DNA of 64,000 nucleotides from Siderastrea siderea (GCA_964030785.1 OZ034969.1:46800701-46864700); one strand, 5' to 3'; positions 1-12,357 are shown, counted from the stretch's first letter. The notes: generated by a model not told the origin, from the letters alone. Program-made: numbers and translations.

Positions 1-1603
1 GACACAAGAGTCTCTGTTTCATAATAGTAACAAAAAAAAAACCACACATTTGATTGATATAAATTCTCTACCGATCAGTTTCTTGAATGAATACAATCAC
101 TCAAATTTTAATTTGGATGATTGAATTTGTTTGACACGTCAGCTGCGAGGAAAAATCGACCGTGAACAGTGTACTACAGAGTGGTTTCCTCTAATACGCA
201 ACAAGTAGCGTGAAATAGAGGCTTGTATCTCGCTGTTCATTTAACTGACTTGACGGGAAAACGAGAAAACAGCTAAGCCAAAGTACCCAGAATACAAAGT
301 TAACCAATTTTCTAAAATTTTTATTTAGCCAAAATTAAAAACAATAGACAGAACCACAGGAAAATATTGGATAATACATTTTATTTGAATGGTCACACCA
401 TCCTCAGACTCACGTGTAAGAGCAATCTTTAAGTAAAGCTGAACGAGCCAAGTGTCGCATTAAAGCCGGTGCTTAAATATAATCCGGCTTCTGATTACAC
501 TGTCTGTTAGTAGCACGTAGCATATAGATTAGGAGCACTGGGATGCTAGTCTGTACAGCACCGCAACTCCGGCCATTACCTCTTATCATTTTGTAAGCAT
601 TCCCTATCGTTTCGCTTTTACTTATTCACACACGAGAAACCCAGCTTGGCGTAAAGTTTCTTGTCTATGAGGAAGCAACACGACATGAAGCAGTGACCAT
701 CCCTTGAAAACACCGACCTTTCGATCTTCCGATCTTAAGTCCCAAAGTTCCAAAGTCCGAAAGTCCGATCGATTGTATCAGAGGCCTAAGGTCTGTCCTA
801 TCATAAGTCCCAAAATCCGAAAGTCTGAGTGCGACCCTGTGCGAAAAGTCCAGCAAGATGAGTACTACACCACTATAGACAGCGTAGCAGTAAGAAAGTA
901 ATGTTTCATGGCTTTCATCTATGTTCAAAGCGTAAGGATTTCGTCCACTAACTGAACTTGAGACTCTGCGGATGCACTCAGAGAGAAAAAAGGCCATAAC
1001 CACACATAATACTTCAGGGGGTGGCTGACGTGTATCCTCACCCCTCCCTCCCCTTTTCACTCCAGGTTGGTCCTCTCCCCAGATTTCACTCGTCACGATA
1101 TCCAGGATCTCAGTTACAACCCTGCAAAATACATATATGGTCACCTGCCCGGCCAATGTCGTCCTAAAGCCATGGTCACCAGGGTCTTCTCTGATTTTAA
1201 TAACGTTAACTTCTTGCCATCTTGTATTTCGCCCACCAGCCTAGACCTGATGGGCTTTTCAGAATCTCTGTGTTATAATTCGGCCTGGTGGTCAGGTTGA
1301 ATTTTAGCAGCGATCTTGTTTCTTCTTACTGACGTAGCTTTTCATGTCCTCGCGTTTCCCACAGGCATGGAGTATCTACCACTGCAGGGCTCACCAAAGC
1401 AAAACAAAAATAGAGAGCCTTGTAGCAAGTTCCTTATATAAAATACAACCGTGCATATTACTACTAATTGGAATACATTCAATTCTTTCGACACCAGCCG
1501 AGAGCCTAGGGCAAACATAATCAGCCGAAGAATATAATGGCTAATGGCTGGTGTAAACTCCTGTGCCTTTGTGTCTTCTAGGATGCCATTACTCATTCTA
1601 ACC
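1..1603. other. No recognisable gene
   Basis: Mostly AT-rich non-coding sequence. The longest open frame (665-1156, minus, 163 codons) has no domain I recognise and an odd composition. Part of it runs over a short run of near-repeats of the form AAGTCCCAAA or AAAGTCCGAAAGTCC (about 728-835), which explains its openness. I see no convincing splice sites or promoter and treat this stretch as intergenic. Confidence 0.5.
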
Positions 1604-2517
1604 CAGGGCCGTAGCAAGCCTTTGGACCAGACTCCGTATCTTGAAACCAGCAAATGTTTCACCTGCAGAGTCATCATAGTAAGTTCGTGGTCATTTAAGA
1701 CTGCCTGAGTTGCATTAGAGGCAAAAACAGACTTCATCGGAAGGTCCCATTTTGAAAACTTCCCAAACAAATGCTTGCGCCGATGGTTGTTTTCCACAAA
1801 CAAATTGGTAGCCTCCACCATGCCCATACCATCTGCTAATTCCTTGTGGACATGCAGAAGCATAAGGTGGTTGAGCCTAGCCCCTCCCGTGGTCGAACGC
1901 AGGTAGATCTTGACCTGCCTGGCGGAGAAGGACCGCGTTGGTAGCAAGCATGACAAGCATAAGCCTAGTAAGTGTGCAAATCTCACTAAGTATAAGTTTG
2001 CCAGCATTTCCGAGTGAATGAAAAAAGTCCAGCAGATCAGCAATGTCGAATCGGGAGGTGTCATACCCCACTGACTTCACCATGTCTGGAGGAAGCTGGA
2101 GAACAGACAGCTGGGGTGCTAGCTTGTACCGCTGCAGGTCAATATCCCGCCATTCCCCATACAAGGCCATTACTTTCGCTAAGTCTTCTCCGTGGTCTTC
2201 GCATGCTACAGCCTTCAAAAGAAGTTCTTGCATGCCTTGGTAGAACTTGAAGTCCTCCTGGTTAAATCCAGTGCGAATACACTCTATCGTCGCGTAATAC
2301 AAAAGTAAAAATACGAATTGGGGAAATGGATACGGTATTGTAGTTTATCAGGAATGATACCTTTCGGAATTATTGACATCTTGTTATTGTTTCAAACCTA
2401 TGGGAGATGAAATTTTATATTCAACTTATGTTGCCTGTGTGTTTTTACCTTTGGGGGGGGGGGGGAACTGGGGCGCCCCCCACCCCAGCCCCGGCCTCTC
2501 CCCTTGCTACGGCCCTG
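1604..2517 (-). mobile_element. hAT-type deletion derivative with 15-bp terminal inverted repeats
   Basis: The ends are perfect inverted repeats: CAGGGCCGTAGCAAG at 1604-1618 and its reverse complement at 2503-2517. The interior holds a frameshifted C-terminal piece of an hAT transposase on the minus strand and a C/G-rich tract at 2454-2500. CAGGG-type ends fit the hAT superfamily. The flanks (TTCTAACC before, GCTTTCAA after) do not show the expected 8-bp target duplication, so the copy is old, rearranged, or the end assignment is off by a few bases. Confidence 0.6.
1620..2302 (-). pseudogene. hAT transposase C-terminal (dimerisation domain) fragment, frameshifted
   Basis: Two overlapping minus-strand frames share one family signature. 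The upstream frame (2302 to about 1877) contains LLDFFHSLGNAGKLILSEIC and a stretch ending LLRQAG. The downstream frame resumes with ARQVKIYLRSTTGGARLNHL followed by a HVHKELADG motif. The RLKTYLRST-like segment followed by RLN.L.LLHVH is typical of the hAT C-terminal dimerisation region in ZMYM1-like transposases. At least one frameshift separates the halves near 1900-1930. The N-terminal zinc finger and most of the RNase H-like catalytic core are absent, so this is a dead fragment inside the 1604-2517 element. Confidence 0.75.
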
Positions 2518-4344
2518 GCTTTCAAAAACAGACTTGAATTGGTTTACAGGGAAGATAACAGTATGAAAAATTTAAAATTGTCAATTGTAGTTACATTATA
2601 AATTTAAAATTTAGTTACCATTCATATAAAGTGGTCTTTCTGTCCGCCAGAGTTTGGCCAGACAACAGTTTTTATAGCTATCAACCTCTGCGTTTAACCT
2701 GGCGTCAGGTAATGCAGCCCACAGCAAATTCTGAGCTACCAGTAAATATTATTGGAATTCCCCACGTTCATCAATTTGCCAGTTTCACCAGGGCATTTGA
2801 GAATATTTTTTGCTTTGCTTATCTAGACGTCTGTAGTTATTGCTTTGCTTATCTAGACGTCTGTAGTTATTATTTCTTGTTAAATCATTCAAGTTTTTGT
2901 CAAAAGCAAACTGGGTAACATAACACTGCTCTTTTCAGGGCCACTTAATGGTAATTAAGAACAGGGGATCCCCGTTACTCTCCAGTGGCAACACATTGCT
3001 TTAATCAAGTTCCCCCCCTCCCTCCTTCAGTGACATCGCCACTGATTTGATTTCCAGTATCAAATCTAGTTACAGTATATAATCAGTCAATGAAATTTCA
3101 CTTCTGGACTGCATTGAGGAGAGATACGTAAGTCTTGCCTTGAACTCGTCGTAGAGCAAAGGCCAGTCGTTAGGGAACTTAAGTTAAGACTGTTTTTGAG
3201 CCTCGGATATCAACCGGAAGTTGAATGTTTCCTTGTCCTTCCTTTGCTGGACTGTTTCTGCTCTTCATCAAAGGCTGGATAACTCTTGTTTTGGTATCTG
3301 GTTGCTTGCCGTTATTGATGTGTTGGCATCAGAATGGATCAAGAGAAAAACGTCAAACTTCCGTCCGTGATTGAACACCGTCTGTGTTTGTCCCGTTTGT
3401 CCCTTTATTCTGGCTCAAGATCTTCCAAAACATTTTCCACAAAAAAGGATTTAATAAAATGCAAAATATTTCTCTTTCAAGAGAACCTCTTACCCCGGGC
3501 GTCTACCTCAAGTGTCCCCTTCAACAAGTAGTCACGCAAATATACGGGGAACGCAATTTTATACAACGCGTGCTATTTATGACTCTATTGAAAAATGCTG
3601 AAAACAGTAGGGTTGTAGAAGAATTTTAAGGTTTAATTCTAGTAATTAGGGTTTGGTATGAAATTTTTGCGGGTTTCCATTTTTCGAAAAAACAGCAGCT
3701 AGAGAATCCTCATGCAATCAGCGGTTTATGGAGTCCTTTGCGAAAGCATCATCGCCACACAAGGCGACGAATGTTTCATTCGCTTTCGGCGATTTAACGC
3801 AAAGATTTCTCCGAGATCTAAGCGCTAACTTCTCCATAACTTCTCCTCCTAAATGCAAAAGTTGGATAGCTTATTATCCGAATCGACGAGCCGGAAACGT
3901 GGCCATGGTTTAAAGTTTTGGCTGGCCACTGACAAGCGACACGAAACAACTGGAAAATGGCTGAATTAAGTTGGAAATAAGCCCGAGCTGCAAAGGAGGT
4001 AAGCTGTATTTATGACAAAATCTGATCGATAAGAGTCGATTTGCAGTAGGCGGAAAAATTGCAAATGCGGCCAAATGCACTGATACAAATGGTCATAACT
4101 TTTGAAATACTGAAATCGTACAGGGGAGTTTTGCATATTTGTGCCGATCAAGGACTGCACTGTTCCACTATGTAGGCTAGAGCTGTTAACTAAGTCCTAG
4201 ATTGTAAAAATAAACTTCCAGATCAAGGGCGTTTTTGGATGGCGATTGGTGGGGCTCATACGATTGATTTCGCCTTTCTAGTTAAATCGAGAGGGAAATT
4301 GTTACTCATTTAGAAAACTAGAAAGGCTTATGAACACATTGACA
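2518..4344. other. Non-coding stretch, no gene recognised
   Basis: Only short open frames without domains are present (for example 3728-3913 plus and 3966-4160 minus). One exact 30-bp tandem duplication lies inside (listed separately). From about 4345 the sequence becomes recognisably paralogous to the collagen locus 2 region. Confidence 0.5.
2811..2870 (+). repeat. Exact tandem duplication of a 30-bp unit
   Basis: The unit starting TGCTTTGCTTATCTAGACGT is present at 2811-2840 and repeated without mismatch at 2841-2870. The identity suggests a recent slippage or duplication event. Confidence 0.95.
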
Positions 4345-7300
4345 TAAAATGCACTGCTAGATGACGCAAATCGAAACGGGCCCAGATGGGACAAAATATT
4401 TAACAGGTCCCAGCGCGGCCAGAAAATCACTTTGAACCAAACCAACCTGTTTTAGTTCTAGCCTCGGTAGAGTCTTTCAGTTGGGAGAGTTTCAGGCACA
4501 CTTATTTTGACGCCAAAATTGAGTGGGTGTTTTTTAATTATTAGTAATATTTTTTTGTTTAAAGAGACAGCCTCTTAGTTAACTGTGACGTGCTCTTGCC
4601 CACGCATTCTTTGTGTTTAACAAAAAATTAGCGACCGAACCTTTATCTTGACAAATTCACACAACACTCGGTTTTATCCATTTACCACACCTTTCTTTTC
4701 ATATTGCTTGTTTTACAATAGGCTTTAAACCCTACACCGCTCAAACATCATTTTTGATAACGAAAATGGCTGTTTCCTTTTTGTTTTTGTTTGTTTTTTA
4801 ACTAAACGCTGCTTGCTCGCTTTCTATCCCCGATTACCCAAGTAAATGTTCATTTTTAGACCTTTTAGACCTTTACCACTCAAAAAACTTAAGCCTTTGA
4901 AGAGAAAATCAAGATCTGCTCTTTTTAAGCCTGTGGAGGACGTATTTCTTCCACGTAGATCCGGGACACAGAATAATCGCCCGTCATCGCGTCAGCAGAT
5001 CCCCCGAGACGACAATTACCGACCCAGAATCTAACGCGCAGCACTCCCTTCTTGACCTTCTCGCAGACTCCTTCCATTTGCCTTACGCGGTGTAAATCTT
5101 GTTTCCTGCTGCCACTTCCGATTGCCATATATACTATACCATCAATTGTCTCCGGAGCCCTGCATTCTGCACCGTTGAAGGTGAAATACCATCGCCTGCA
5201 GCAATAGTTGCAGTTGTAGATGCGAAGATTGCCATCCCAGAAGACTCGCAGTCCTGTGTTGTCTGAAGTTTTCTTAAAAACACATTCCTGCTAAAATGAA
5301 TAAAAAATTTAGACTGGTTTAAAAGCCGAGAATATAACCATCATATTAATCATTGTAAAATAAAATAAATAACGCTCTGAAACTCCGTACGTGCCCCAGC
5401 GCTTAGAGAAAGCGATTAGCTTCACTGTAAGGATAAAAATCCACCGGATTAAATAATTAAAAAGAGATAAAAATTAAAAGTGAGACTCAGTAGTACTCAT
5501 TGCTGTGGTATGGAAAATTCCAGGGACGTTATAAATATAGCTTCGCTCCGTTTGCTTTTTGGCAATGAAGAACCTCAATAAACCTCAATTCCTTTGCCTC
5601 TACTCTGATTAAGATCATTATACGTTAATGCCCTCCCTTGCGGGTGCACGAATTGACCTACCGTAATATTTAAAAGATCTCTTGTTTAACAAGGCACAAA
5701 CAGTTTACCTTGATCAATCCTCTGTCCCTGCCGTCGTGCAAATCCTTATAAACGCACTGTTTCCAGTTACGTCCAAAAGATCCTGGAGGACCTTGGCTTC
5801 CACGAGCACCTGCATCGCCTTTCTTGCCAGGTGGACCGGCAGGACCTGAGGGTCCTTGAGATCCCTCGGGACCTTGGGGACCTTGGCTTCCACGATCACC
5901 TGCATCGCCTTTCTTGCCAGGTGGACCTGCAGGACCCGAGGGTCCTTGAGGTCCTTTGGGACCTGGACGGCCTTGGCTTCCACGAGCACCTGCATCACCC
6001 TTGCTACCAGTTAAACCCGCAACACCTGCTGGTCCCGCGGGTCCAGGGCTTCCTGGGATGCCTGGAATTCCAGGTGCGCAGCAACAAGCACTGTGAGTAC
6101 AAGATCCGATCGGCGAGGTCTGTTGAGGGCCCTAAGTGAACAGAATAAAACTCAATTTCTTGACCGTCCACGTTCTTGGGAATTGTGCGTTGTTCTCCAG
6201 CCTCCAAAACTTGTGCTAGGACAAAATATTTTTGTTCTTCGCATTTTTGTCCTACGCTTTTTTTTCAATAAATCCAAGTCACTAAGTAAAATGTAGTTGC
6301 ACCTGAAAACGTTTTGCCTAAATTATGTTCTTTTCTTATTTGACAACACTTGCCTAGCGTTTTGTATCTTTGAAATGAAACACCCCCTCCCCCCAACCCC
6401 TCCAAAAAAAAAAGAGAGAAAATATTGAGAGCTGTTAGAGAAAAGTAAGGATAGTAACTGGGCTAATGAACTGAGCTTATTGCCACGTGGCTTGTTGCTG
6501 CTGTTCTCATTCGCAAAACACAAGGCGATCAGTATGGTAAGCAGTACGCACACGGTGGTCAGCGGTTTTTTCATATTGTTGTCTTGGCTTTTACTTGGAA
6601 CCTGTACAACTGAATATTCAGACAACGACATGGCTTGATATCTCTTATCATTTGTATTTAGCAATTATAATAGTTTATGGGAGCTCATCAAATTTTAATG
6701 AATTTTGAACTTTGATATTTCGGGAACTGTTAAATCCTTTACACGATTCAAACTAAAAGACAAATATAATGTTAAAGAATTCATAGTTTTGTTGCCAAGG
6801 CCTGAGGACGTATCAGATTTGTGTTTTTAATGTAAAAAATCATGTAAAATCACTGATCATCCTTCGCGACGAGTTAAGTATAGCAGAAACACGACTTACA
6901 CCCCAACGTTTTGTGTTTTTTTAAAGAGCTGTTAACTCTAATAGATCCGCTAAGAGCTACCACTTGCAACTACACCAACTTGAGCAAGCACATTTTCAGC
7001 TTTTTGAACCTTGATACTCCAGGTATCAATCTTTAGGTATAACAAAATTTTCAGTTCTTTTCCTCGTTTTCAATCTCCGTATTTCTTTCTATTTCCGTAT
7101 GTCTCCCAAATGTGTTTTCTTTGCATTTTTACAATTTTTCTAACCGTTATTAAAAGGCTTAATTCCATTTTAAGCCAGTTTGAATTTAAAAGTTGTTTCG
7201 TTAAATTAAGCTTAATTGATATAAGGTACCAACCTTGGTGGTGTGACTTTAATCATCTGATGAAGAATCAGAGAACTCTAGCATAAACCAAGAGAAAATG

Positions 7301-7463
7301 ATCATTTGCTCTTGACAGACCTTCTTAGCTTTTACTGAACGAGTGTCGCGTTAAAACGTGTTTTGAAGCTGATTACATGTAATCAGACGAGCACTCTCAT
7401 TGGTAAGTTCTTTCTATCGTAGTTTAGCCAATTAGTGACGTCATTTCATGATTTTGCTTTGTT
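4345..7463. repeat. Segmental duplication, copy 1 (collagen locus 1 plus flanks)
   Basis: Sequence from about 4345 to the transposon boundary at 7463, and then from 25085 to about 25628, is collinear with 40062-44057. The match covers gene, introns and both flanks. Shared landmarks include GCTAGATGACGC near the start, the three exons with identical lengths, the upstream stretch with CAGTTCTTT and CCTCGTTTT, and CATTGGTAAG/CATTGGCTAG near 7400/43340. Copy 1 is split by the element at 7464-25084. Confidence 0.85.
4925..6574 (-). pseudogene. Short-chain collagen C4-like gene, locus 1; exon 1 donor destroyed
   Basis: Predicted secreted short collagen of about 294 residues in three exons. Exon 1 is 6476-6574 (99 nt, starts MKKPLTTVCVLLTILIALCF, a signal peptide). 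Exon 2 is 5709-6131 (423 nt, a Cys-rich ACCCAP start, about 31 Gly-X-Y triplets, then [15 protein letters not shown]). Exon 3 is 4925-5287 (363 nt, starts ECVFKK, contains [20 protein letters not shown] and [16 protein letters not shown], ends [13 protein letters not shown]). All exon lengths equal those of locus 2 and exons 2 and 3 are open. The base after exon 1 (AATAAG) is C instead of G, so the intron would begin CT rather than GT. Nearby GTs would shift the frame. The likely poly(A) signal is also weaker (GATAAA at about 4673-4678, where locus 2 has AATAAA). Exon 3 has a NAGNAG acceptor. A single-base assembly error or an unusual donor is the alternative to pseudogenisation. Confidence 0.75.
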
Positions 7464-9706
7464 TTAAGAGCAGTTCTCTGAGAAAGTGTGGCAAAAGTTG
7501 GAAATGAAAAATTTTAACCCCCGTTCATTTTTTGTGTGAAGTTAGGTTGCCTGGGGGGATGAACGAAAACAGCCATATAAAGGTCAGCAGATGTGTTGTT
7601 GCCATGGTAACCGCAATCACTCATGCTACCCTCAAAGTCATATTTGAGCAAAAATTTTGCCCTAAAAAAGCAAAAATAAACTGGTCTGGTTCTCGGGTGA
7701 ATGTAAACCAATTAAAACAAAAATTCCCCAGGGAGAAGCTCTATTCCTCTAGTTTCTAAAACTTGATGTTAAAATATTTTGACTTTTATCAACGTGCTAA
7801 AATTGATCGCTGAACCAGGTTACCTTTCGGCCATTTTGACAATCCGCCAAAACAAGCACAACCTTTTTCGCAATTTCTCCCAAAGTATTCTTTTCCCAGG
7901 AACGAAATTAGCATCAGAGTTTACATGGATACTAAAGATTCTAAACGTTGAGCACATTTGAGGAAAATTTGAATGAATGTCAAAATTGGCCATTTTCAGG
8001 CTCCATTGTTTCGCTCAGAAAAGCTTTGGATAGACCTTTTAAGCTTCAAAGGTATTCTTTACAATCTTGTCTGTGAACGTACTTTGATTTATAAGGTTTT
8101 CATTACACGAGTTTGGATGAAATAGGAATTGATACAAAGCCTACCTTGTGAGTTTTGCCAATTTATACAGCATGCATTGATCGCGTGCGTTTCTCCGTCG
8201 CTCGCTCCGTTTTTTAAAGCAAATTCTAGCGCAGCATCTTGCATTCAGGTCTAACCTAAGAGTTTGCTCCATCCTACATCCACTTGTCGGTGATTTAAAC
8301 CACAGATGATGGCGCATTTGTCCGTAGATACTTGATAAAGGACCATTGAGCAGATCAAAACACAGTGATTGTATTTGTGGTTTCTGCCATCGAAGCACTG
8401 AAAATCGTCAATAAAATCCATCCATGAAGCTGCAACTGCATGCCTGTAACGATCCAGTACATGTATCTGGCTATAATCGAGCGGGACATTGCGTTTTCTG
8501 AGAAGCCATGAAGTTGTTGTTGACAAAACGCGTAGATCGGGCTGTAGACCGGAAATGAGAGGGCAAGACTGCTGACCGGATGTATGATTTATTTTTATTT
8601 CAGCATATGAAAATGTTGATTTTCAGCACTTTAATAAATGCTATGGCGGTTTTTACATTGGCGTAAAAAAAAATGAAATAAAGCATAAAGGAAATGTATT
8701 AGACCACAAATAATATCTAGAAGAAAAGGCACCACAACGCTGCACGAGGAATGTTACTTTTTCCATTGTGTGGAGCGTATTACACAGTCCCCATTTTGGA
8801 CAGGTTTGATGCACTACAACTGATCATGACGAGTTTTACGTTAACATTACATAACATAACCTAACATAAACTTTATTTTTCTCGAATTTGAGAGTCGCTA
8901 GAAAGCTAATATTTCCGTGAAAAGAACAACAAAATACACTATAAGAAATTCACAGAATATCAAATATATGAAAAGAGCCATATACAAAATTTACAAAATT
9001 TACATTCTATTTGTATGATATATGTATTTAGGCCTGCGTGTCAAGGTTAGCTAAAATTCTCTTTAAGTTAACAAAATTGCTAGCCCTTACAGAGTCTGGT
9101 AGTAAGTTCCATTGTTTAGCAGAATATAATTACCGGGTAAATTATAGGAAGCATCACAGAGAGTGAACAGTTTATTAAACTGTAGCTGCCATTTTCTTTA
9201 TTTTAGAAGTATTTCTCAAATATTGTTAAAACTCAGTGTGGTTATCAATGTATGGTCGAGACATAAATCACTACAGTGGATTAAGTTTAGTGTTACCGTA
9301 AAATTAAATCTCAAGGGAGTATTTGGATGACGTCGTCGGCTTTTATGATAACAAGAGGGCTCGAAAAGTTATAAATGAATTTCCCCCGATTACAAAATTT
9401 CAAGGACACTTGGGTGTTAAACTTTGCCTGCTCTTTAGTTTGAGGAGGGTATACAAAAAGCCAATCCATGCGTGAAAACACGTGAAAAAAAAAACCACGT
9501 GAAGACGCCCGCTTTAAGTACATTGCGAGCAGTCGTTTTGTTTGCTTGCTACCCGCAAAGGAGAATGTATGAACCATGCGAGCCAACGCTAAAAACGAGG
9601 AGGGGTTGCGGAGAGGGACGAAAGATACGCTAAATTGCTCGACTTTGTTTCACAGATGAGACAATTTTAACAAGGGCAAAATTTTGTTCTAAATGGGTAC
9701 AATCAG
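7051..9706 (+). repeat. Left inverted arm, including about 410 bp of host flank
   Basis: This stretch matches the reverse complement of 22096-24842 almost throughout. Outside the transposon end (7051-7463) it is ordinary collagen-locus flank; inside (7464-9706) it is transposon arm. The inner limit falls at ATGGGTACAATCAG, which in the right arm is the start of the SWIM/YqaJ reading frame. Small open frames at 7532-7759, 8251-8526 and 9311-9586 recur in the other arm but resemble no known protein, and I regard them as by-products. Confidence 0.9.
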
Positions 9707-10158
9707 TGTCAAGTTTCACCAAATTATATCTGAAGAAAGTATTTGGCTGACGTCGCTTTGTGATGACACCTGATAACAAGGGGGCTCGAAAAGTTATAAA
9801 TGAAGGGCCCCGATTACAAATTTCAAGAACTCTTGGGTTTTGAACTTCGTCGGCCTTTTTCAGTTTGATGAAGGTAAACAAAAAGCTAAACCATTCTTCA
9901 AAAGTAAAGACGGACCTTTTTTCAATCAATGATGGAAGACACCTGCTTTTAGTAGACTGCTTGCTATCTTCTCTCTTAGTTAAATTAAATTAAATTTGTT
10001 TTTCTTAGATCCTACACGCAAACGGCAACGTATGAATCATGCAAGCCAATGGTAAATCAAGGAGGGATTGGAGAGAGGAACCAAAGATACACCACATTGC
10101 TCCACTTTGTTTCAACGATTTCTCAATGGTTATAACTTTGCCCTAAATGGATATTGAT
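9300..10158. repeat. Two diverged subterminal modules of about 410-430 bp
   Basis: 9300-9706 and about 9712-10158 share the same ordered landmarks: AGTATTTGG.TGACGTCG, AACAAG.GGGCTCGAAAAG, CCCGATTACAAA, a GAGAGGGA.C.AAAGATAC segment and a final TTTG..CTAAATGG. The second module is more diverged. Duplicated subterminal modules of this kind may hold transposase binding sites; that function is inference. Confidence 0.7.
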
Positions 10159-10752
10159 TTTTATACTGGAAGAAATTCTCAGAGAGATCAAACTGAGAGG
10201 TTTCTCGTGGCAGAAAGGCTACCTTTAAACCAACAGGGAACATTCTACCCACGTCGTTATGGGAGCTTCAAGGGCCCACAGTTAATAATGCTATTAAGCA
10301 TGGCGTTCAGGGCGTGTTGGGAAGGAAGAATGTGCCATCTGTCGATTACGATATCGAGATGAGATTCGGCGCCGTGCTTAATACCCTTTTTTCTAGGTTT
10401 GACAGTCGTAGATTGGCCCTAAGCTCATATCTCTTCATCAGTGCAACACAATATCATTCTCTTGTATTTGCAGCAGCAGTTTTCCACCTCTGCCACAGAT
10501 TGCCACGCTCCCGGCTCTGCGGGTAGCCTAGCCGTTATTTCGACCGTTGCTTCTTTTAATTGGAAAATTTTGTTTTCTTTCCTACCGAGTTTCTTGGTCT
10601 ATCTCACATATTTAGCCGCTTAGGAGAAAAACGTGAGAAATATGAGGAGATCTGTTGTGGCGTTAAGACGTTATCGACGGTAACGGTTTGCCATCCTGAA
10701 CACGAGTTTGCCAGATCTTCTTGGCCACATACTTGGTCTCATACATACTGGA
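10159..10752. other. Transposon interior without recognisable gene
   Basis: Short open frames at 10147-10362, 10314-10526 and 10560-10763 have no recognisable domains. Nothing else identified. Confidence 0.5.
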
Positions 10753-11713
10753 TTTTACGGTAACAATAAACTTAATCCACTGTAGTGCTTTACGTCTCGG
10801 CCATACATTGATAACTACAGTGGGTCTTAACAATGTTTGAGAAATACTTCTAAAATAAAGAAAATGGCAACTTCTGTTTAATAGACGTAAAACTCGTCAT
10901 GATCAGCTGTAGTGCATCATACCTGTCCATAACGGGGACTGCGTAGTACGCTCCACACCGTAGAAAAAAGTAACATTCCTCGTGCGGCCTTGTGGTGTGT
11001 TTTCTTCTAGATATCATTTGTGGTCTAATAGATTTCCTTTATGCTTTATTCTATTCTTTTATTTTTACCACCAATTTGAAAACCGCCATAGAATTTATTA
11101 AAATGCTGAAAATCAACATTTCATATGCGTGAAATAAAAATAATTCGTACATCCGGTCAGCAGTCTTGCCCTCTCATTTCCGGTCTACATGTTTTGTCGA
11201 TGTCAACAACAACTTCATGGTTTCTCAAACGCAATGTCCTGCTCGATTATAGCCAGATACATATACTGGATCGTTACAGGCATGCAGTTGCTGAGTATAC
11301 AGTATTCGTGATTCGACAATTTAGCTTCCTGGATGGATTTTGTTGACGATTTTCAGTGCTTCGACGGCAGAAATTACAAATATAATCACTGTGTTTTGAT
11401 CTGCTCAATGGTCCTTTATCAAGCATCTGCGGACAAATGCGCCATCATATGCGGTTTAAATCACTAACAAGTGGATGTAGGATGGATCAAACTGTTAGAT
11501 TTAACCTGAATGCAAGATGCTGTGCTAGAATTGGGTTAAGAAAACGGAGCGAGCGAAGGAGAAACGCACGCGATCAATGCACGCTGTATAAATTGGCAAA
11601 CCTCACAAGGTAGGCTTTGTACCAATTCCTCTTTCATCCAAACTCGTGTAACGAAAACCTTACAAATCAAAGTAAGTTTACAGACAAGATTGTAAAGAAT
11701 ACCTTTGAAGCTT
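10753..11713 (-). repeat. Third, internally deleted copy of the arm
   Basis: Collinear with 22495-23820 of the right arm and in the same orientation. It starts at the TTTTACGGTAAC landmark and ends at TTTGAAGCTT, and lacks roughly 350 bp present in the full arm between about 22640 and 23010. It is more diverged from both arms than they are from each other, so it predates the large inverted duplication. Confidence 0.85.
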
Positions 11714-11718
11714 ACATA

Positions 11719-12357
11719 TTGTTTGAAACTTTTCTTTATTTTGCAGCCACAACTTCTAAACCAAAACGCGTTTAGACCTTTTAAAAAAAACGTTGGCTTC
11801 TTTCAGTGACGTTTGAATTTTGAATAACTCATTGCTCAAAGCCGATAATGTATCGTTCAATTATGCAAGGAATTCGCATACCCGCCGCAAGTATTTGCAG
11901 TCATCTACTGCGGTATGACAGATTCTGTCCTAGATCTCGCCTTGTGTAAACACCACAGCCAATCATAATAGAGGAATTTAAATCGTATTATTTTTTGACC
12001 AATCAGTGAACAATATCCAACAAAGCCTTAAAACAATTATAGTTACATTCAATTCAGTCCACTTTCAGTCAATGAACCTGAAATCACGTTTGCTTCTTTC
12101 AGTCGGGGATGGATTTTTCGCTCTAGCTCAGAGGCACGGACAATTCGCACAGCAGTGGTTGTTTCTTTATATTGACTACATGCCAGTTGCTTTCTTTGGA
12201 ATCAGTTGGGGAGTTACATGAGATTGAATGAATCAAACGAAGATCACTTCTTGCCGATATATCGATGTTGTTCAGTCTCCCACATTTGCTCGAGCTTATA
12301 TTTTCCACTTCTTGTTTTACTTTATTTTTACGGCAAGTACAACTTAACACAACGGCG
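11719..12357 (+). repeat. Dispersed 0.64-kb sequence, copy A (inverted relative to 38606-39241)
   Basis: From TTGTTTGAA to AACACAACGGCG this stretch matches the reverse complement of 38606-39241 with few differences. It abuts the truncated arm copy at 11713. On the minus strand it has a 73-codon open segment (starting SCTCRKNKVKQEVENISSSK) preserved nearly unchanged in the other copy. I do not recognise the peptide. It could be a gene-derived fragment or part of an unrecognised mobile element. Confidence 0.8.

Noticed and set aside
665..1156. 163-codon minus-strand frame
   Set aside because: No recognisable domain and partly composed of short DNA near-repeats.
5714..6139. Open frames overlapping collagen exon 2 on both strands (also 41539-42113)
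   Set aside because: Gly-Pro-rich triplet DNA lacks stops in several frames; the Gly-X-Y frame with phase-0 splice sites and conserved flanking modules is the real one.
8251..8526. Matching 91- and 85-codon frames in both transposon arms (also 23335-23720)
   Set aside because: They are identical because the arms are recent copies; no domain is recognisable and the third arm copy does not keep them whole.
9311..9586. 91-codon frame starting MARMVHTFSF, also at 22212-22487
   Set aside because: Same arm-copy effect; the related module at 9712-10158 does not preserve the frame.
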